64,000 nt of DNA from positions 17,652 through 81,651 of the forward strand of contig JAXLQL010000034.1 in the NCBI GenBank assembly GCA_046331625.1. The letters are read 5' to 3'. Position 1 is the stretch's first letter. Each line of letters opens with the position of its first letter. Source of the DNA: JAXLQL01 sp046331625 (GTDB taxonomy: Bacteria > Acidobacteriota > Terriglobia > Bryobacterales > Bryobacteraceae). The notes under the pieces are model-generated. The model was not told the DNA's origin. It saw nothing but the letters and a program-made list of their open reading frames with translations, and made no database searches. Both the position numbers and the translations under genes were made by a program. Positions 52,477 to 60,938 of the stretch are shown here, in pieces.

Positions 52477-53289
52477 ATGTTCAAGTTCATCGCGTACTCG
52501 GGACTGGTCTTCTGGGCTCTCCTCTCTGGGCTGTTCCTCCTTGGTCTGATCTTGAAAGCGTCTGGGTCCAAGATTGCCGCTGATGGGGAAGCAGACGTGG
52601 ACTCGGCATTTATTCTCGTTTGTCTGTTGTTGAGTATCGCGGGCGCAGCGTTGAGTGCAGGATTGGCCGGCCGGAGGCTCTGGGCGTACCGCGTCGCCGT
52701 AGCGGTCCTCGCCTTTGCCGCTATCGTGAGCGCCCTCGTATCAATCGGATCGAGTTCGCCGGACGTCACACGACAGCGCACGGTGTGGGTTGGGGCAACG
52801 GTTGGCGCTTGCGGACTGTGCCTGTTTTGGGTGGCGGCTCGCTCGAAGGGATACTTCGGTCCGCCGGCTACGCTGCATCGGACTCTCGCCGCTCCTGGAT
52901 GGCTCAATCTCGCCCTCGCCATAGCGAGCGCGGCATGTGCTCTATGGCCGCAGCCCACACCGATGTTTGGCATATGGATGTCAGCCGGGCAGTTTGCCTT
53001 TGCGAGCGTGTGGTGGGCCGCAGCGTATGCTGCGGTTGGTTGGGGCTTGCTTACTCATCGCTGCTGGACCAAGCACATGGTCATTGCCCTCACTGTGCTC
53101 GCCTGCATCTGGATGGCAGGCTGGGCTTGGGATCCCAATCCTGACTCGAGATTGCCCCAGGCAGAGACTCCTACCCGGTGGAACGCACTCTGCTTCGTTG
53201 TCCTTGGGCTCATTCCGTCCGGGTGGACTCTCTGGTGCATTCGGATTTTCGAGCGGATGCAGCAGAGAGTGGAAGAACCTCAGCCTTAG
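52477..53289 (+). CDS. Hypothetical multi-pass membrane protein
   Basis: A 270-residue protein with about seven hydrophobic helices (for example at 8-28, 44-64, 70-90, 103-122, 145-162, 170-192 and 201-218, with another near 240-258). No family was recognised. It begins 41 bases after gcvPB and ends just before the damaged second copy of the gcvPB 3' end, so it is sandwiched between two gcvPB segments. Its base composition looks less GC-rich than the gcv genes, and it may have been brought in with the duplication. Confidence 0.65.
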   Translation: MFKFIAYSGLVFWALLSGLFLLGLILKASGSKIAADGEADVDSAFILVCLLLSIAGAALSAGLAGRRLWAYRVAVAVLAFAAIVSALVSIGSSSPDVTRQRTVWVGATVGACGLCLFWVAARSKGYFGPPATLHRTLAAPGWLNLALAIASAACALWPQPTPMFGIWMSAGQFAFASVWWAAAYAAVGWGLLTHRCWTKHMVIALTVLACIWMAGWAWDPNPDSRLPQAETPTRWNALCFVVLGLIPSGWTLWCIRIFERMQQRVEEPQP

Positions 53290-53357
53290 AGTAATCTCGC
53301 TTCGGGTTTCTGATACTCGCCCGCCGCCCAGTAGAGCTTCGCACTTTGGGCGTCGAA

Positions 53358-53871
53358 CACGACGGCGCCGCATCTGATCGGAAAGGTCCGAGCCTTCTAC
53401 GGAAACTCGGAGTGCTGGTGCGGGCGCTCGCGTACCTCGCATGGAGGTCCCGGATTGCGGAACGCAACGATCGATGCGATCCTGAACGCGAACTACATCC
53501 GCAAGGCGCTTGAGCCGTACTTCGATCTACCATACAAGTCCCCGAGCATGCACGAGTGCGTTTTCAGTAGTGACGACCGCCAGGCCGCAAAGGGCGTTCG
53601 CACCGGCGACATGGCGAAGGGGCTGATCGACTGCGGCTTCCATCCCTACACAGTGAGTTTCCCGCTGGTAGTGCATGGCGCACTGATGATCGAGCCGACG
53701 GAGACAGAGAGCAAGCAGGAGCTCGATCTGTTCATCGACGCGCTGAAGTCGATTGCGGGTGAGGTGGATGCGGATCCGGAGATGGTGAAGTCCGCGCCGC
53801 ATCTGACGCGGACGAGTCGAGTGGACGAGACGACGGCGGCGAGGAAGCCGGTCCTCAAGTGGGTGGGGTAG
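53358..53871 (+). pseudogene. gcvPB: Truncated, frameshifted second copy of the gcvPB 3' end
   Basis: This matches gcvPB from about codon 320 to the stop (51929-52435). From 53455 the copy reads in frame with few changes: Leu to Ile, an inserted Ser in FSSDDRQ, Arg to Gly, Tyr to Cys, Glu to Asp and Thr to Met. Many third positions differ. Before that point, small deletions (AACTCGG against AACTTCGG, and a shortened GCGTAC...GGTCCC stretch) break the frame. The PLP lysine and the first two thirds are missing, so it cannot be an active P protein. Confidence 0.9.
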
Positions 53872-53950
53872 GGGATTCGTAGTCGCTAACTCGCCAGGGC
53901 GCCGGTAATCCAATCTCGAAAACGCACCGAACGCGCCTCCAGAAGTACTG

Positions 53951-54928
53951 TCATTTCACGGTTACTCTGCCACTTGTCTCAGCGGCCCGCCCTTCCGCAA
54001 TTGTCGCGGCAAATATCAGTACGACAATAGGGGCAAGCCACACGCTCCGGATTTCAGACCAAAACGCCAACGGAGAAGAAATCGCGATTATGACCACTGC
54101 CGCCCTGACGAGACGAGTATCGACAGCACTCCAGTTGGCGCGGAGCCACATGCACACCGGCACCAACATCGCCACCAGCAAGAACGGCCAGGCAAAGGGT
54201 TGAGGATGTGACATTGCCTCACGGAAGTGCTGGAGGGTCAAGTACCCGTCAATTGGGTACGGAGCCAGTGGCTCCCTTGAAAGCCCCCGGGCAATCGTGG
54301 TTGAAACGGCGTAGGCTGCCGCGATGACGCCGCTGGAGTACACGCCGTCGGCCAACCAACGGCTCTTGGTGGCATTCGCGAAGAACCATATCACGGCTCC
54401 GAACGCCGCCGTCTGATGGTTCGTCGCACCCAGCGCCACCAGCGCTGCGAACGCCCAGCGCCGGCCTTCCAGAGCCAACGCGCAGTAGATTGCGAAAGCT
54501 CCCACGTCGATGAAGTCTGTCGGATGCTCCCAACCATGATTGAACGTGAAGACCAACGAGTACGCGAGCATCCCGGCTCCCGCTCCAGCTATCTTCAGGC
54601 CTGCTCCATGGCGCATACATGCGCCGATGAACAGCGCGAAAGCGACCCATGCCGTGCCTACGCGCAGGAGCAGATACCATGCCGTAGGTCCCAACCCGGA
54701 CAGTTTGGAAATGAAAGACAGCGCCAACGGAAATAAGACTCGGCTTTGAAACTGTGGATACTGATGCGGCGTTCCGTCAATTAGGTGAGGCTCTCCACGA
54801 AGGATGGCGAACTGATTGTGCACCACCTCGCCCCGGTGCTCAAACCGGCTGTGCAAGTTAGCGGATATGTAGCAAACACACAGCGACAGGCACGCGCTGA
54901 TCGTCAGCACACGGAGAATCTCCCTCAC
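53951..54928 (-). CDS. Hypothetical polytopic membrane protein
   Basis: A 325-residue protein with about nine hydrophobic helices and a soluble segment containing FEHRGEVVHNQFAILRGEPH. The architecture (a periplasmic loop with acidic and His residues near the N-terminus, then many helices) recalls polyprenol-linked glycosyltransferases, but no motif is decisive. The GTG at 54928 has an AGGAGG ribosome-binding site; an ATG at 54976 would add 16 residues. No partner is evident. Confidence 0.65.
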   Translation of the reverse strand: MREILRVLTISACLSLCVCYISANLHSRFEHRGEVVHNQFAILRGEPHLIDGTPHQYPQFQSRVLFPLALSFISKLSGLGPTAWYLLLRVGTAWVAFALFIGACMRHGAGLKIAGAGAGMLAYSLVFTFNHGWEHPTDFIDVGAFAIYCALALEGRRWAFAALVALGATNHQTAAFGAVIWFFANATKSRWLADGVYSSGVIAAAYAVSTTIARGLSREPLAPYPIDGYLTLQHFREAMSHPQPFAWPFLLVAMLVPVCMWLRANWSAVDTRLVRAAVVIIAISSPLAFWSEIRSVWLAPIVVLIFAATIAEGRAAETSGRVTVK

Positions 54929-55329
54929 TCTTGGTCCTCCTGTCCCGCAAGCGGAAACACTGAGACAGAGTAACATGGGCTTCCCGAGTCACAGTGGGCT
55001 ACCCAGTCGAGAGCGATGAAGAGCGGCAATGGCGGGCTGCCCAGCCGGTGGCCGTGGCGCTCCGAAAGCTCCCTCCGAAATTGCGACGGCGACGGTATTA
55101 CCTGCCCAGAGGACACCCTTCTTGACGGCCATCGGCACGCTGAGTCCGAGGATCGCCCCGGCCATTCGAGGACCTGCTTCGATTGCGATGCGGTCGTTGA
55201 AGCGTTGCGGTTACCGAAAGAGCACCGAGTTTGCGCGCCAACCGCGCGCGGTGTGTCTCCGGGGATGCCTCGACAGCTCATGTCTGAAATCGTGGGCTCT
55301 TTGTCATTGCGGACATCCCCCCTCCCCGC
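54929..55329. other. Intergenic region without recognised gene
   Basis: About 400 bases between the membrane protein gene and the GlxA-type gene. Frames read through on both strands, as expected for this GC content, but none has a domain, a plausible start or a ribosome-binding site. No repeat was seen. Confidence 0.4.
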
Positions 55330-55335
55330 TACCAT
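55330..55335 (+). promoter_or_regulatory. -10 element of the GlxA-type gene (leaderless type)
   Basis: TACCAT lies six bases before the ATG at 55342, with no Shine-Dalgarno sequence. Confidence 0.35.
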
Positions 55336-55341
55336 CGATTC

Positions 55342-56325
55342 ATGCCGCTCGTCTCCATCCTCGCCCCCGAGCAGATGCAGCCCCTCGACGTCGTCGGACC
55401 CTACGTCGTCTTCGCCAACACCGCCCGCGCCCGCCAATTCCTCGGCCGGCCCGCCGCCGGTTACGAAGTCGAAGTCCTCGGCACCTCCCGCCGCCGCGAA
55501 GTCGCCGGCATGAACGGACTCTCCCTCGTTCCCCACCGCCCTTACTGGGACCGCACCGGCCGCATTGACACCCTCATCGTCGCCGGCGGACCCGGCGCCC
55601 GAGAAGCCACCGCCGACCAGCGCCTCATCGCCTGGATCCGCGACGCCGCCAAGCGCTCCCGCCGCATCGCCTCCGTCTGCACCGGCGCGTTCCTCCTCGC
55701 CGAAGCCGGCCTCCTCGACCGCCGCCGCGCCACCACGCACTGGTACTCCTGCACCGAACTTGCCCGACTCTATCCGAGAGTCCGTGTCGAGACCAATCCC
55801 ATCTACGTCAAAGACGGCAAGGTCTGGTCCTCGGCCGGAGTCACCGCGGGCATGGACATGGCGCTCGCCATGGTCGAAGAGGATCACGGCTCCGACATCG
55901 CCCTCGCCGTCGCCCGCGGCCTCGTGCTCTATCTCCGCAGGCCCGGAGGTCAAGACCAGTACAGCGCCGCGCTCGACTCGCAGCGCGCCACTCGCCCCGA
56001 CCTTCGTGAGCTCATGTCCCGCGTGCGCGAACGCCCCGCGTCTGACCTCTCCGTGGAAGCGCTCGCCGCTCACGTCGCCATGAGCCCTCGCCACTTCACT
56101 CGCGTCTTCTCCCGCGAGTTCGGATCCACGCCGGCGCGTTGGGTAGAACGTATCCGCGTCGAAGCCGCGCGCCAGCGTCTCGAGCAATCCGCCGAAGGCG
56201 TCGAAGAGGTGGCCGCGGCATCCGGATTCTCGAGCGCCGAAGTCATGCGCCGCGCCTTCCTGCGCGTGGTCCACGTCAGCCCCAACGAGTACCGCGCCCG
56301 CTTCTCGAGAAAGGTAGCCGGATGA
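55342..56325 (+). CDS. GlxA-family transcriptional regulator (DJ-1/PfpI domain plus AraC HTH)
   Basis: A 327-residue regulator. An N-terminal DJ-1/PfpI-like domain (1-190) has the nucleophile-elbow motif SVCTGAFLLAEAGLL, with the Cys retained, and THWYSC. The AraC-type C-terminal domain (about 215-325) has the two helix-turn-helices, ending in the NEYRARFSRK tail. Such regulators sense small metabolites and control catabolic genes. The stop overlaps the HD-hydrolase start by four bases (ATGA), so the pair are likely linked. Confidence 0.88.
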   Translation: MPLVSILAPEQMQPLDVVGPYVVFANTARARQFLGRPAAGYEVEVLGTSRRREVAGMNGLSLVPHRPYWDRTGRIDTLIVAGGPGAREATADQRLIAWIRDAAKRSRRIASVCTGAFLLAEAGLLDRRRATTHWYSCTELARLYPRVRVETNPIYVKDGKVWSSAGVTAGMDMALAMVEEDHGSDIALAVARGLVLYLRRPGGQDQYSAALDSQRATRPDLRELMSRVRERPASDLSVEALAAHVAMSPRHFTRVFSREFGSTPARWVERIRVEAARQRLEQSAEGVEEVAAASGFSSAEVMRRAFLRVVHVSPNEYRARFSRKVAG

Positions 56326-57038
56326 TCACCACGCGATTCGATATTCCGCCCCTCCCGATTCTCGCCGCACGCCTCGCGGCCGCGCGTGCATCGGCATGGT
56401 TTCGCCAGGCAGCCGTCGCGCTCGGGCTCCGCCGCCAAGCCGAGTTCCGCCTCGCCGATCTCACCATCCCCGATAGCCAGATCGTTCGTCGCGCCACCGC
56501 GCTTACATCCGAAGTCTCACCGCCATTCCTCTTGAACCACTGCCTGCGCACGTATCTCTTCGGTGCCGCCATCGGCATGCGCGACGGGCTCCGCTTCGAT
56601 CGCGAGCTACTCTACCTCGCCGCCATCTTCCACGACCTCGGCTTCACCGAGCGCTTCCGTGGCCCCGATGCGTTCGAACTCGAAGGAGCGCGAGCCGCGC
56701 GTTCGTTCCTGCTCGAACACGGCTTCGCTCCGCCGCACGCAGACCTCGTCCACGAAGCCATCGCGCTCCACACCTCCATCGGTGTCGCCGCTGAACGCGA
56801 ACCCGAAATCGCGCTCGTCCAAGCCGGCTCGGGCTTCGATGTGGTCGGTCTCCGCTTCGAAGACATCTCGCGCGCCAGCGTCCACGAAATCGTCACCGCG
56901 CATCCGCGCCTCCACATGAAGCGCGAACTCCTCGCCGCCGCCGGCCCCGCGCTGCGCAATCGCCGCGGCTGTCCCATGAGCGCGCTCATGCGCCTCGGCT
57001 TCGCCGGCTTCGTCCGCCGCGCCCCCTTCGCAGAGTAA
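56322..57038 (+). CDS. HD domain hydrolase, cyanamide hydratase-like
   Basis: A 238-residue HD-superfamily protein. LNHCLRTYLFGAA, LAAIFHDLGFTERF (HD pair) and HEAIALHTSIGVA with the later SGFDVVG block match the cyanamide hydratase / HD hydrolase layout. It is probably a metal-dependent hydrolase of a small nitrogen compound. The chosen start is ATG 56322, overlapping the regulator stop; an ORF start at 56139 is inside the regulator. The regulator and this gene are a plausible substrate-responsive pair. Confidence 0.82.
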   Translation: MITTRFDIPPLPILAARLAAARASAWFRQAAVALGLRRQAEFRLADLTIPDSQIVRRATALTSEVSPPFLLNHCLRTYLFGAAIGMRDGLRFDRELLYLAAIFHDLGFTERFRGPDAFELEGARAARSFLLEHGFAPPHADLVHEAIALHTSIGVAAEREPEIALVQAGSGFDVVGLRFEDISRASVHEIVTAHPRLHMKRELLAAAGPALRNRRGCPMSALMRLGFAGFVRRAPFAE

Positions 57039-57116
57039 CCGAGAAGCTTCAACTCCAGTACTCGGCGCAGCCCCCGAAAGATACATCAATTTCAGACGTC
57101 GGCACTTGCCTCTCCG

Positions 57117-57156
57117 TGTAGGGCGGGCTTTAGCCAGCACGGGACTTCAGTCCCGT
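57117..57156. repeat. Twin-hairpin intergenic repeat, copy 3 (diverged)
   Basis: GGGCTTTAGCC and ACGGGACTTCAGTCCCGT stand next to each other; the first hairpin is degraded by AGCA in place of CTGC. It lies between the HD hydrolase and the fumarase gene. The bases after it (TTGTCGATTCCCGCGCCA) resemble those following copy 4. Confidence 0.7.
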
Positions 57157-57251
57157 TGTCGATTCCCGCGCCATCGCCCGAGAGCAAGTAGGTCGCGAAT
57201 CGATGCCAAGCTGCTTTGCGCGTTTGAGACCTTCTTCTGCAACCGTCGCGA

Positions 57252-58771
57252 TTATACAGACTGCAACTCCTCCAACTTCCCACCCGTATCCCGCTCCACC
57301 ATCTCATGCAAGCTATTCCCATGCGCATCCATCGTCACGATCGTCATGAACCGGTTCACGCGCAAATGCCACATCGCCTCCGGAATCCCGAACTCCTCGA
57401 GCCAATGCACGCCCAGCACCTTCTCCACCGTCCGCGCGTACACTTGCGCCGCCCCGCCGATCGCGTGCAGATACACCGCCCCGTGCTCCTTCATCGCCCC
57501 GAGCGTCTTCGCCCCCATGCCGCCCTTCCCGATCACCGCCCGCACTCCATACTTCCCGATCACGTGATGCTGATACGGCTCCTCGCGAATACTCGTCGTC
57601 GGACCACCCGCCTTCATCACCCACTCCTCGCCTTGCTTCAGCATCACCGGACCGCAGTGATACAACACCGATCCCTGCATGTCCACCGGTGGATCGTGCT
57701 TCATCAGATACGCGTGCACGTTGTCGCGACCCGTGAACATGTCGCCGTCCACCAGCACCACATCGCCCACCTTCAGCGCGCGGACCTGCGCCTCCGTAAT
57801 CGGAGCCCGCAACACCACCTCGCGCCCCGTCACAGGGAAACCTTCCTGCTTCGCCATGCGCTCCACCGCCCGCTCCGGATCGCGATAGAGCCACTTCGTG
57901 ATCGCGCCCGACGATGCATCCAGCCGCACTCCCAGCCGCCGGAACGCCCAGCAATCGTACGCTACCGACACGAAGAAGCTCGCCGGAAGCCGGTTCGCGG
58001 CCGTGATCTTGCAGCCGATCAGCGATGACTTGCCGCCGAACCCCATCGGACCTACGCCAATCCGGTTTGCCTCGTCCATGATCTCCGCTTCGAGCTTCGC
58101 GAGCGTCGCATTCGGATTCACATCGTCGAGCGTCCGGAACAGTTGCCCCTTCGCGAGCCAGTAGCCGTGCGCGCGGTCGCTGCCGATGCACACGCCCAGC
58201 GCCCCCGGAGCGCATCCCTGTCCTTGCGCCTGCCACACCGCGTGCAGGATGCACTTGCGCACGCCTTCGAGCGACCGGTCTGCGCGGCCCATGTGTTCCA
58301 GCTCGCACGGCAGCGAGTATTGAATGTTCTTGTTCTCGCATCCGCCGCCCTTGAGCAGCAGCTTCACTTCCACCTCGTCTTCTTCCCACTGCTCGAAGTG
58401 GATCACCGGAGTCTCTTCGCCCAGATTGTTGCCGCTGTTCTTACCGGTGATCGAGTCCACCGAGTTCGGCCGTAGCTTGCCGCGCTTGGTCGCCTCGGCC
58501 ACCGCCTCGCGGATCGCCTCGCGATCGCCAACTGATTCACGCCCACCGGCGTGTGCACGTGGAACGTCGGCATGCCCGTGTCCTGGCAGATCGGGCTCGC
58601 GTCTTCCTGCGCGTAGTCGATGTTCGTCGCGATCACGCTCAGCGCCTGCGCCGCTTGCGTGCCTGCTTGTTCCGCCCCCATCGCCATCCCCATCGCCTGC
58701 CGCACGTCCGGCGGCAAGTTGGTCGATGTTTGCGTGATCAGTTCCACCAGGCTGCTCGAGAGAAATTGCAT
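57252..58771 (-). pseudogene. Fumarate hydratase, class I, with a single frameshift
   Basis: Class I (Fe-S) fumarase of the TCA cycle, interconverting fumarate and malate. The N-terminal 83 codons (58771 down to about 58523) read MQFLSSSLVELITQTSTNL to TPVGVNQLAI with the ICQDTG cysteine. The remainder continues in another frame from REAVAEATKRG, with GGGCENKN and LIGCKI supplying the other two cluster cysteines, to the stop at 57252. The two join only if one base is restored near 58523, where the first of two near-identical repeats (ATCGCGAG versus ATCCGCGAG) lacks a C. All catalytic motifs are otherwise intact. It may be a sequence error. Confidence 0.85.
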
Positions 58772-58780
58772 GATGAGTCC

Positions 58781-59812
58781 TTATTGAAGTTTGATCTTCA
58801 CCGAAGCGTTCAGCCCCGGCTTGATCATCGGGTCCGGCGCCAGAAAGTCCACGCGCCACGAACCCTTCTCGTCCTTGGTCAGTTCTCCGGAAATCGCATC
58901 GCCGGAGTATTCGAGAATTTGCACCGAAGCGGGCAGTCCCGCTTTCAGCTTTTCCGCCGTCTTCGGATCCGCCTCGAGCGGCACCGTCAGCTCCATCGGA
59001 TTCACCGCCACGCGAAACAGATCCTCCATCGAGGGATCCACTTCTTCACCCGGCTTCACCTTCGCACTCAAGTAGATTCCGTTCGCAGGCGACTTCACCT
59101 CCGTCGCTTCGAGATCCGCCTTGGCGCCTTCCACTGACTTCTGCTTCTCATCGAGCTGCCGTTTCGCCGCCTCCAGATCGCGCGCCGTTGCCACCACGCG
59201 ATCGTCTGCCAGCCGCGCCGTGTTGCGAGCCGCGTCGTACTCGGTCTGCGCGCTTTCCAAATCCTTCTGCGACTTCTCGTACCGCAGCCGCGCCGTCGCG
59301 CCCTCCTTGAATAGCATCTGCTCGCGCTGCGCGCTCTTCGAGATCCGCTCGTACTCGATGCGAAGCCGGTCGGAATCGGCCGTCGCGCGCGATGCTTCGA
59401 GCCGCGCCGAAATCAACCCGCTCTCGAGATTGTTCACCCGCGTCTGCACTCGATCCAGATCTTCTTGCGCCGCCTGTTGCGACGACTCGAGCCCCAGATT
59501 CTTGATCCGCGCGATCGTCTGCCCTTCTTCCACTTCCCCGCCCTCGTCCACCTCCACGCGGTCGAGCGTGCCCTCCATCGGCGATGGAATCAATACGAGG
59601 TTCCGCGCCTGCACCGGTGCCGCAAATGCCAGCTCTCCGGGTTCAGCGTGCGTCTCTACTACGGCCTGCGGAACAGGAACCGGCGGTTTTGTTTTGGCGG
59701 CCTCGTTCCGCCGCCATACGAACAATCCGCCCGCGATCAGCGCCAGAAACAGCAGCGATGCGCCCGCTAAGAACCAGCGGTCCCGAAACCCGCGCCGAGG
59801 GGACTCTTCCAC
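58781..59812 (-). CDS. HlyD-family efflux adaptor (periplasmic)
   Basis: A 343-residue membrane-fusion protein. A transmembrane helix (about 14-33) precedes a lipoyl-like half (VQARNLVLIPSPMEGTLDRV), a long coiled-coil hairpin (about 105-235) and the second lipoyl half and beta-barrel (EVKSPANGIYLSAKVKPGEE, then FRVAVNPMELTVPLE). It would link an inner membrane exporter to an outer membrane channel. Neither partner is adjacent, except the divergent chromate transporter. The start is GTG 59812, seven bases after TATCAT. Confidence 0.88.
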   Translation of the reverse strand: MEESPRRGFRDRWFLAGASLLFLALIAGGLFVWRRNEAAKTKPPVPVPQAVVETHAEPGELAFAAPVQARNLVLIPSPMEGTLDRVEVDEGGEVEEGQTIARIKNLGLESSQQAAQEDLDRVQTRVNNLESGLISARLEASRATADSDRLRIEYERISKSAQREQMLFKEGATARLRYEKSQKDLESAQTEYDAARNTARLADDRVVATARDLEAAKRQLDEKQKSVEGAKADLEATEVKSPANGIYLSAKVKPGEEVDPSMEDLFRVAVNPMELTVPLEADPKTAEKLKAGLPASVQILEYSGDAISGELTKDEKGSWRVDFLAPDPMIKPGLNASVKIKLQ

Positions 59813-59819
59813 ATTTCCG

Positions 59820-59829
59820 ATGATACAGT
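59820..59829. promoter_or_regulatory. Overlapping divergent -10 elements, hlyD-like / chrA
   Basis: Only 23 bases separate the divergent starts. Minus-strand TATCAT (59820-59825) is seven bases from the GTG at 59812; plus-strand TACAGT (59824-59829) is six bases from the ATG at 59836. The elements overlap by two bases, so both genes could hardly have a leader. Confidence 0.45.
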
Positions 59830-59835
59830 ACGGTC

Positions 59836-60387
59836 ATGGCGGAACCGCGCCTCCGTGCGCTGTCGTGGCTCTACCTCCGCATCGCCAATCTCACCCTCGG
59901 CGGCGGCGGACCCACCATGGCCGCGCTCGAACGCGAACTCGTCGAACGCCGCGCCTGGCTGACGCATGAACAATACGGGCTCGCCTTTGGCCTGGCCCGC
60001 ATCACACCCGGCACCAACATGCTCGCCTTCTGCGCGGGAACGGGCTTCATGCTGCGCCGCTGGTGGGGCGCACTGCTGGCCGTGCTCACCGCCAGCGTCC
60101 CCTCCGCGGCGCTCGCCGTCTGGCTTGCCGCCAGCTACGCCGCGCACGATCAACTCATCTGGGTGCGAAAGCTCATGGCCGCCGTCTCAGCGGCCGTCAT
60201 CGGCATGATCGCCTCGAGCGTTTACGGACTCGTGCAACCGCAGTTCCGCCCCGGCCGCCGCGTTCGGACCCTCATCGTCACCGCCGCCGGCTTCGCGCTC
60301 GCGCAAGGGCTCGGCTGGTCCCCCATCCCCGTCATCGCGCTCGGCGCCGCGGCCGGCTGGTTTTGGAAGGAGGCCGAGCCCCAATGA
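59836..60387 (+). CDS. chrA: Chromate transporter, short-chain half 1
   Basis: A 183-residue membrane protein of the CHR family (short-chain form). TLGGGGPTMAALERELVERR and LAFGLARITPGTNMLAFCAGTG are the conserved CHR domain motifs. It forms, with the next gene, the two half-size subunits that replace a full-length ChrA; chromate or sulfate transport is the known family activity. The stop overlaps the next start by four bases (ATGA). Confidence 0.85.
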   Translation: MAEPRLRALSWLYLRIANLTLGGGGPTMAALERELVERRAWLTHEQYGLAFGLARITPGTNMLAFCAGTGFMLRRWWGALLAVLTASVPSAALAVWLAASYAAHDQLIWVRKLMAAVSAAVIGMIASSVYGLVQPQFRPGRRVRTLIVTAAGFALAQGLGWSPIPVIALGAAAGWFWKEAEPQ

Positions 60388-60893
60388 GCCTGATCACGGT
60401 CTACCTGCTACTGCTCAAAGCCACCCTGACCTCGTTCAGCGGCATGACCTCGCTTCCCCTCATCCGAAACGATTTCGTGGTGGAGCGCCACGCGATCACC
60501 GATGCGCAACTCAACTCCGCCGTCGCCATCGCCCGCGCCACCCCCGGACCGCTCGGACTCTACGTGGTCGCCGTCGGCTACTTCGCTGCTGGGATCCCGG
60601 GCGCAGCAGCCGGATGCCTCGCGATGATCACGCCCGCGTTCCTCATCATTCTCATCCTCCGCACCATCGGCCGCCGAGCCGAGCGCGATGACGTCAAGCG
60701 CGTCATCCGGGGCGTGATTCTCGCCGCCGCCGGACTCGTGCTATCCACCATGGTCCCCCTGGCGCACGATGCGTTGGCCAGCCCGCTCGGCATCCTGATG
60801 GCCCTGGCCAGCTTCGCTCTTCTCTCGTTCACCCGCATCGATACCGTATGGGTCGTACTAGGATCCGCGGCCCTCGGACTCCTGTTCGGTTGA
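60384..60893 (+). CDS. chrA: Chromate transporter, short-chain half 2
   Basis: A 169-residue membrane protein of the CHR family. FSGMTSLPLIRNDFVVERH and SAVAIARATPGPLGLYVVAVGYF are the second CHR-domain versions of the conserved motifs. It is translated in coupling with the first half (ATGA overlap) and is expected to form a heterodimer with opposite topology. The ATG at 60384 was chosen; the ORF start at 60063 is inside the first gene. Confidence 0.85.
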   Translation: MSLITVYLLLLKATLTSFSGMTSLPLIRNDFVVERHAITDAQLNSAVAIARATPGPLGLYVVAVGYFAAGIPGAAAGCLAMITPAFLIILILRTIGRRAERDDVKRVIRGVILAAAGLVLSTMVPLAHDALASPLGILMALASFALLSFTRIDTVWVVLGSAALGLLFG

Positions 60894-60906
60894 CGACAAA
60901 TCGGGG

Positions 60907-60912
60907 TATAAT
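60907..60912 (+). promoter_or_regulatory. -10 element of the zinc-ribbon gene
   Basis: A consensus TATAAT at 60907-60912 lies about 26 bases before the ATG at 60939, giving a short leader. No -35 box at the usual spacing is evident; TTGACG at 60890-60895 is too close. Confidence 0.4.
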
Positions 60913-60938
60913 TGTTTGATCCGTTTCGGAGCGGACCC

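Noticed and set aside
54925..56274. A 449-codon minus-strand open frame
   Set aside because: It is antisense to the GlxA-type regulator, with a glycine/aspartate-rich composition typical of a shadow frame.
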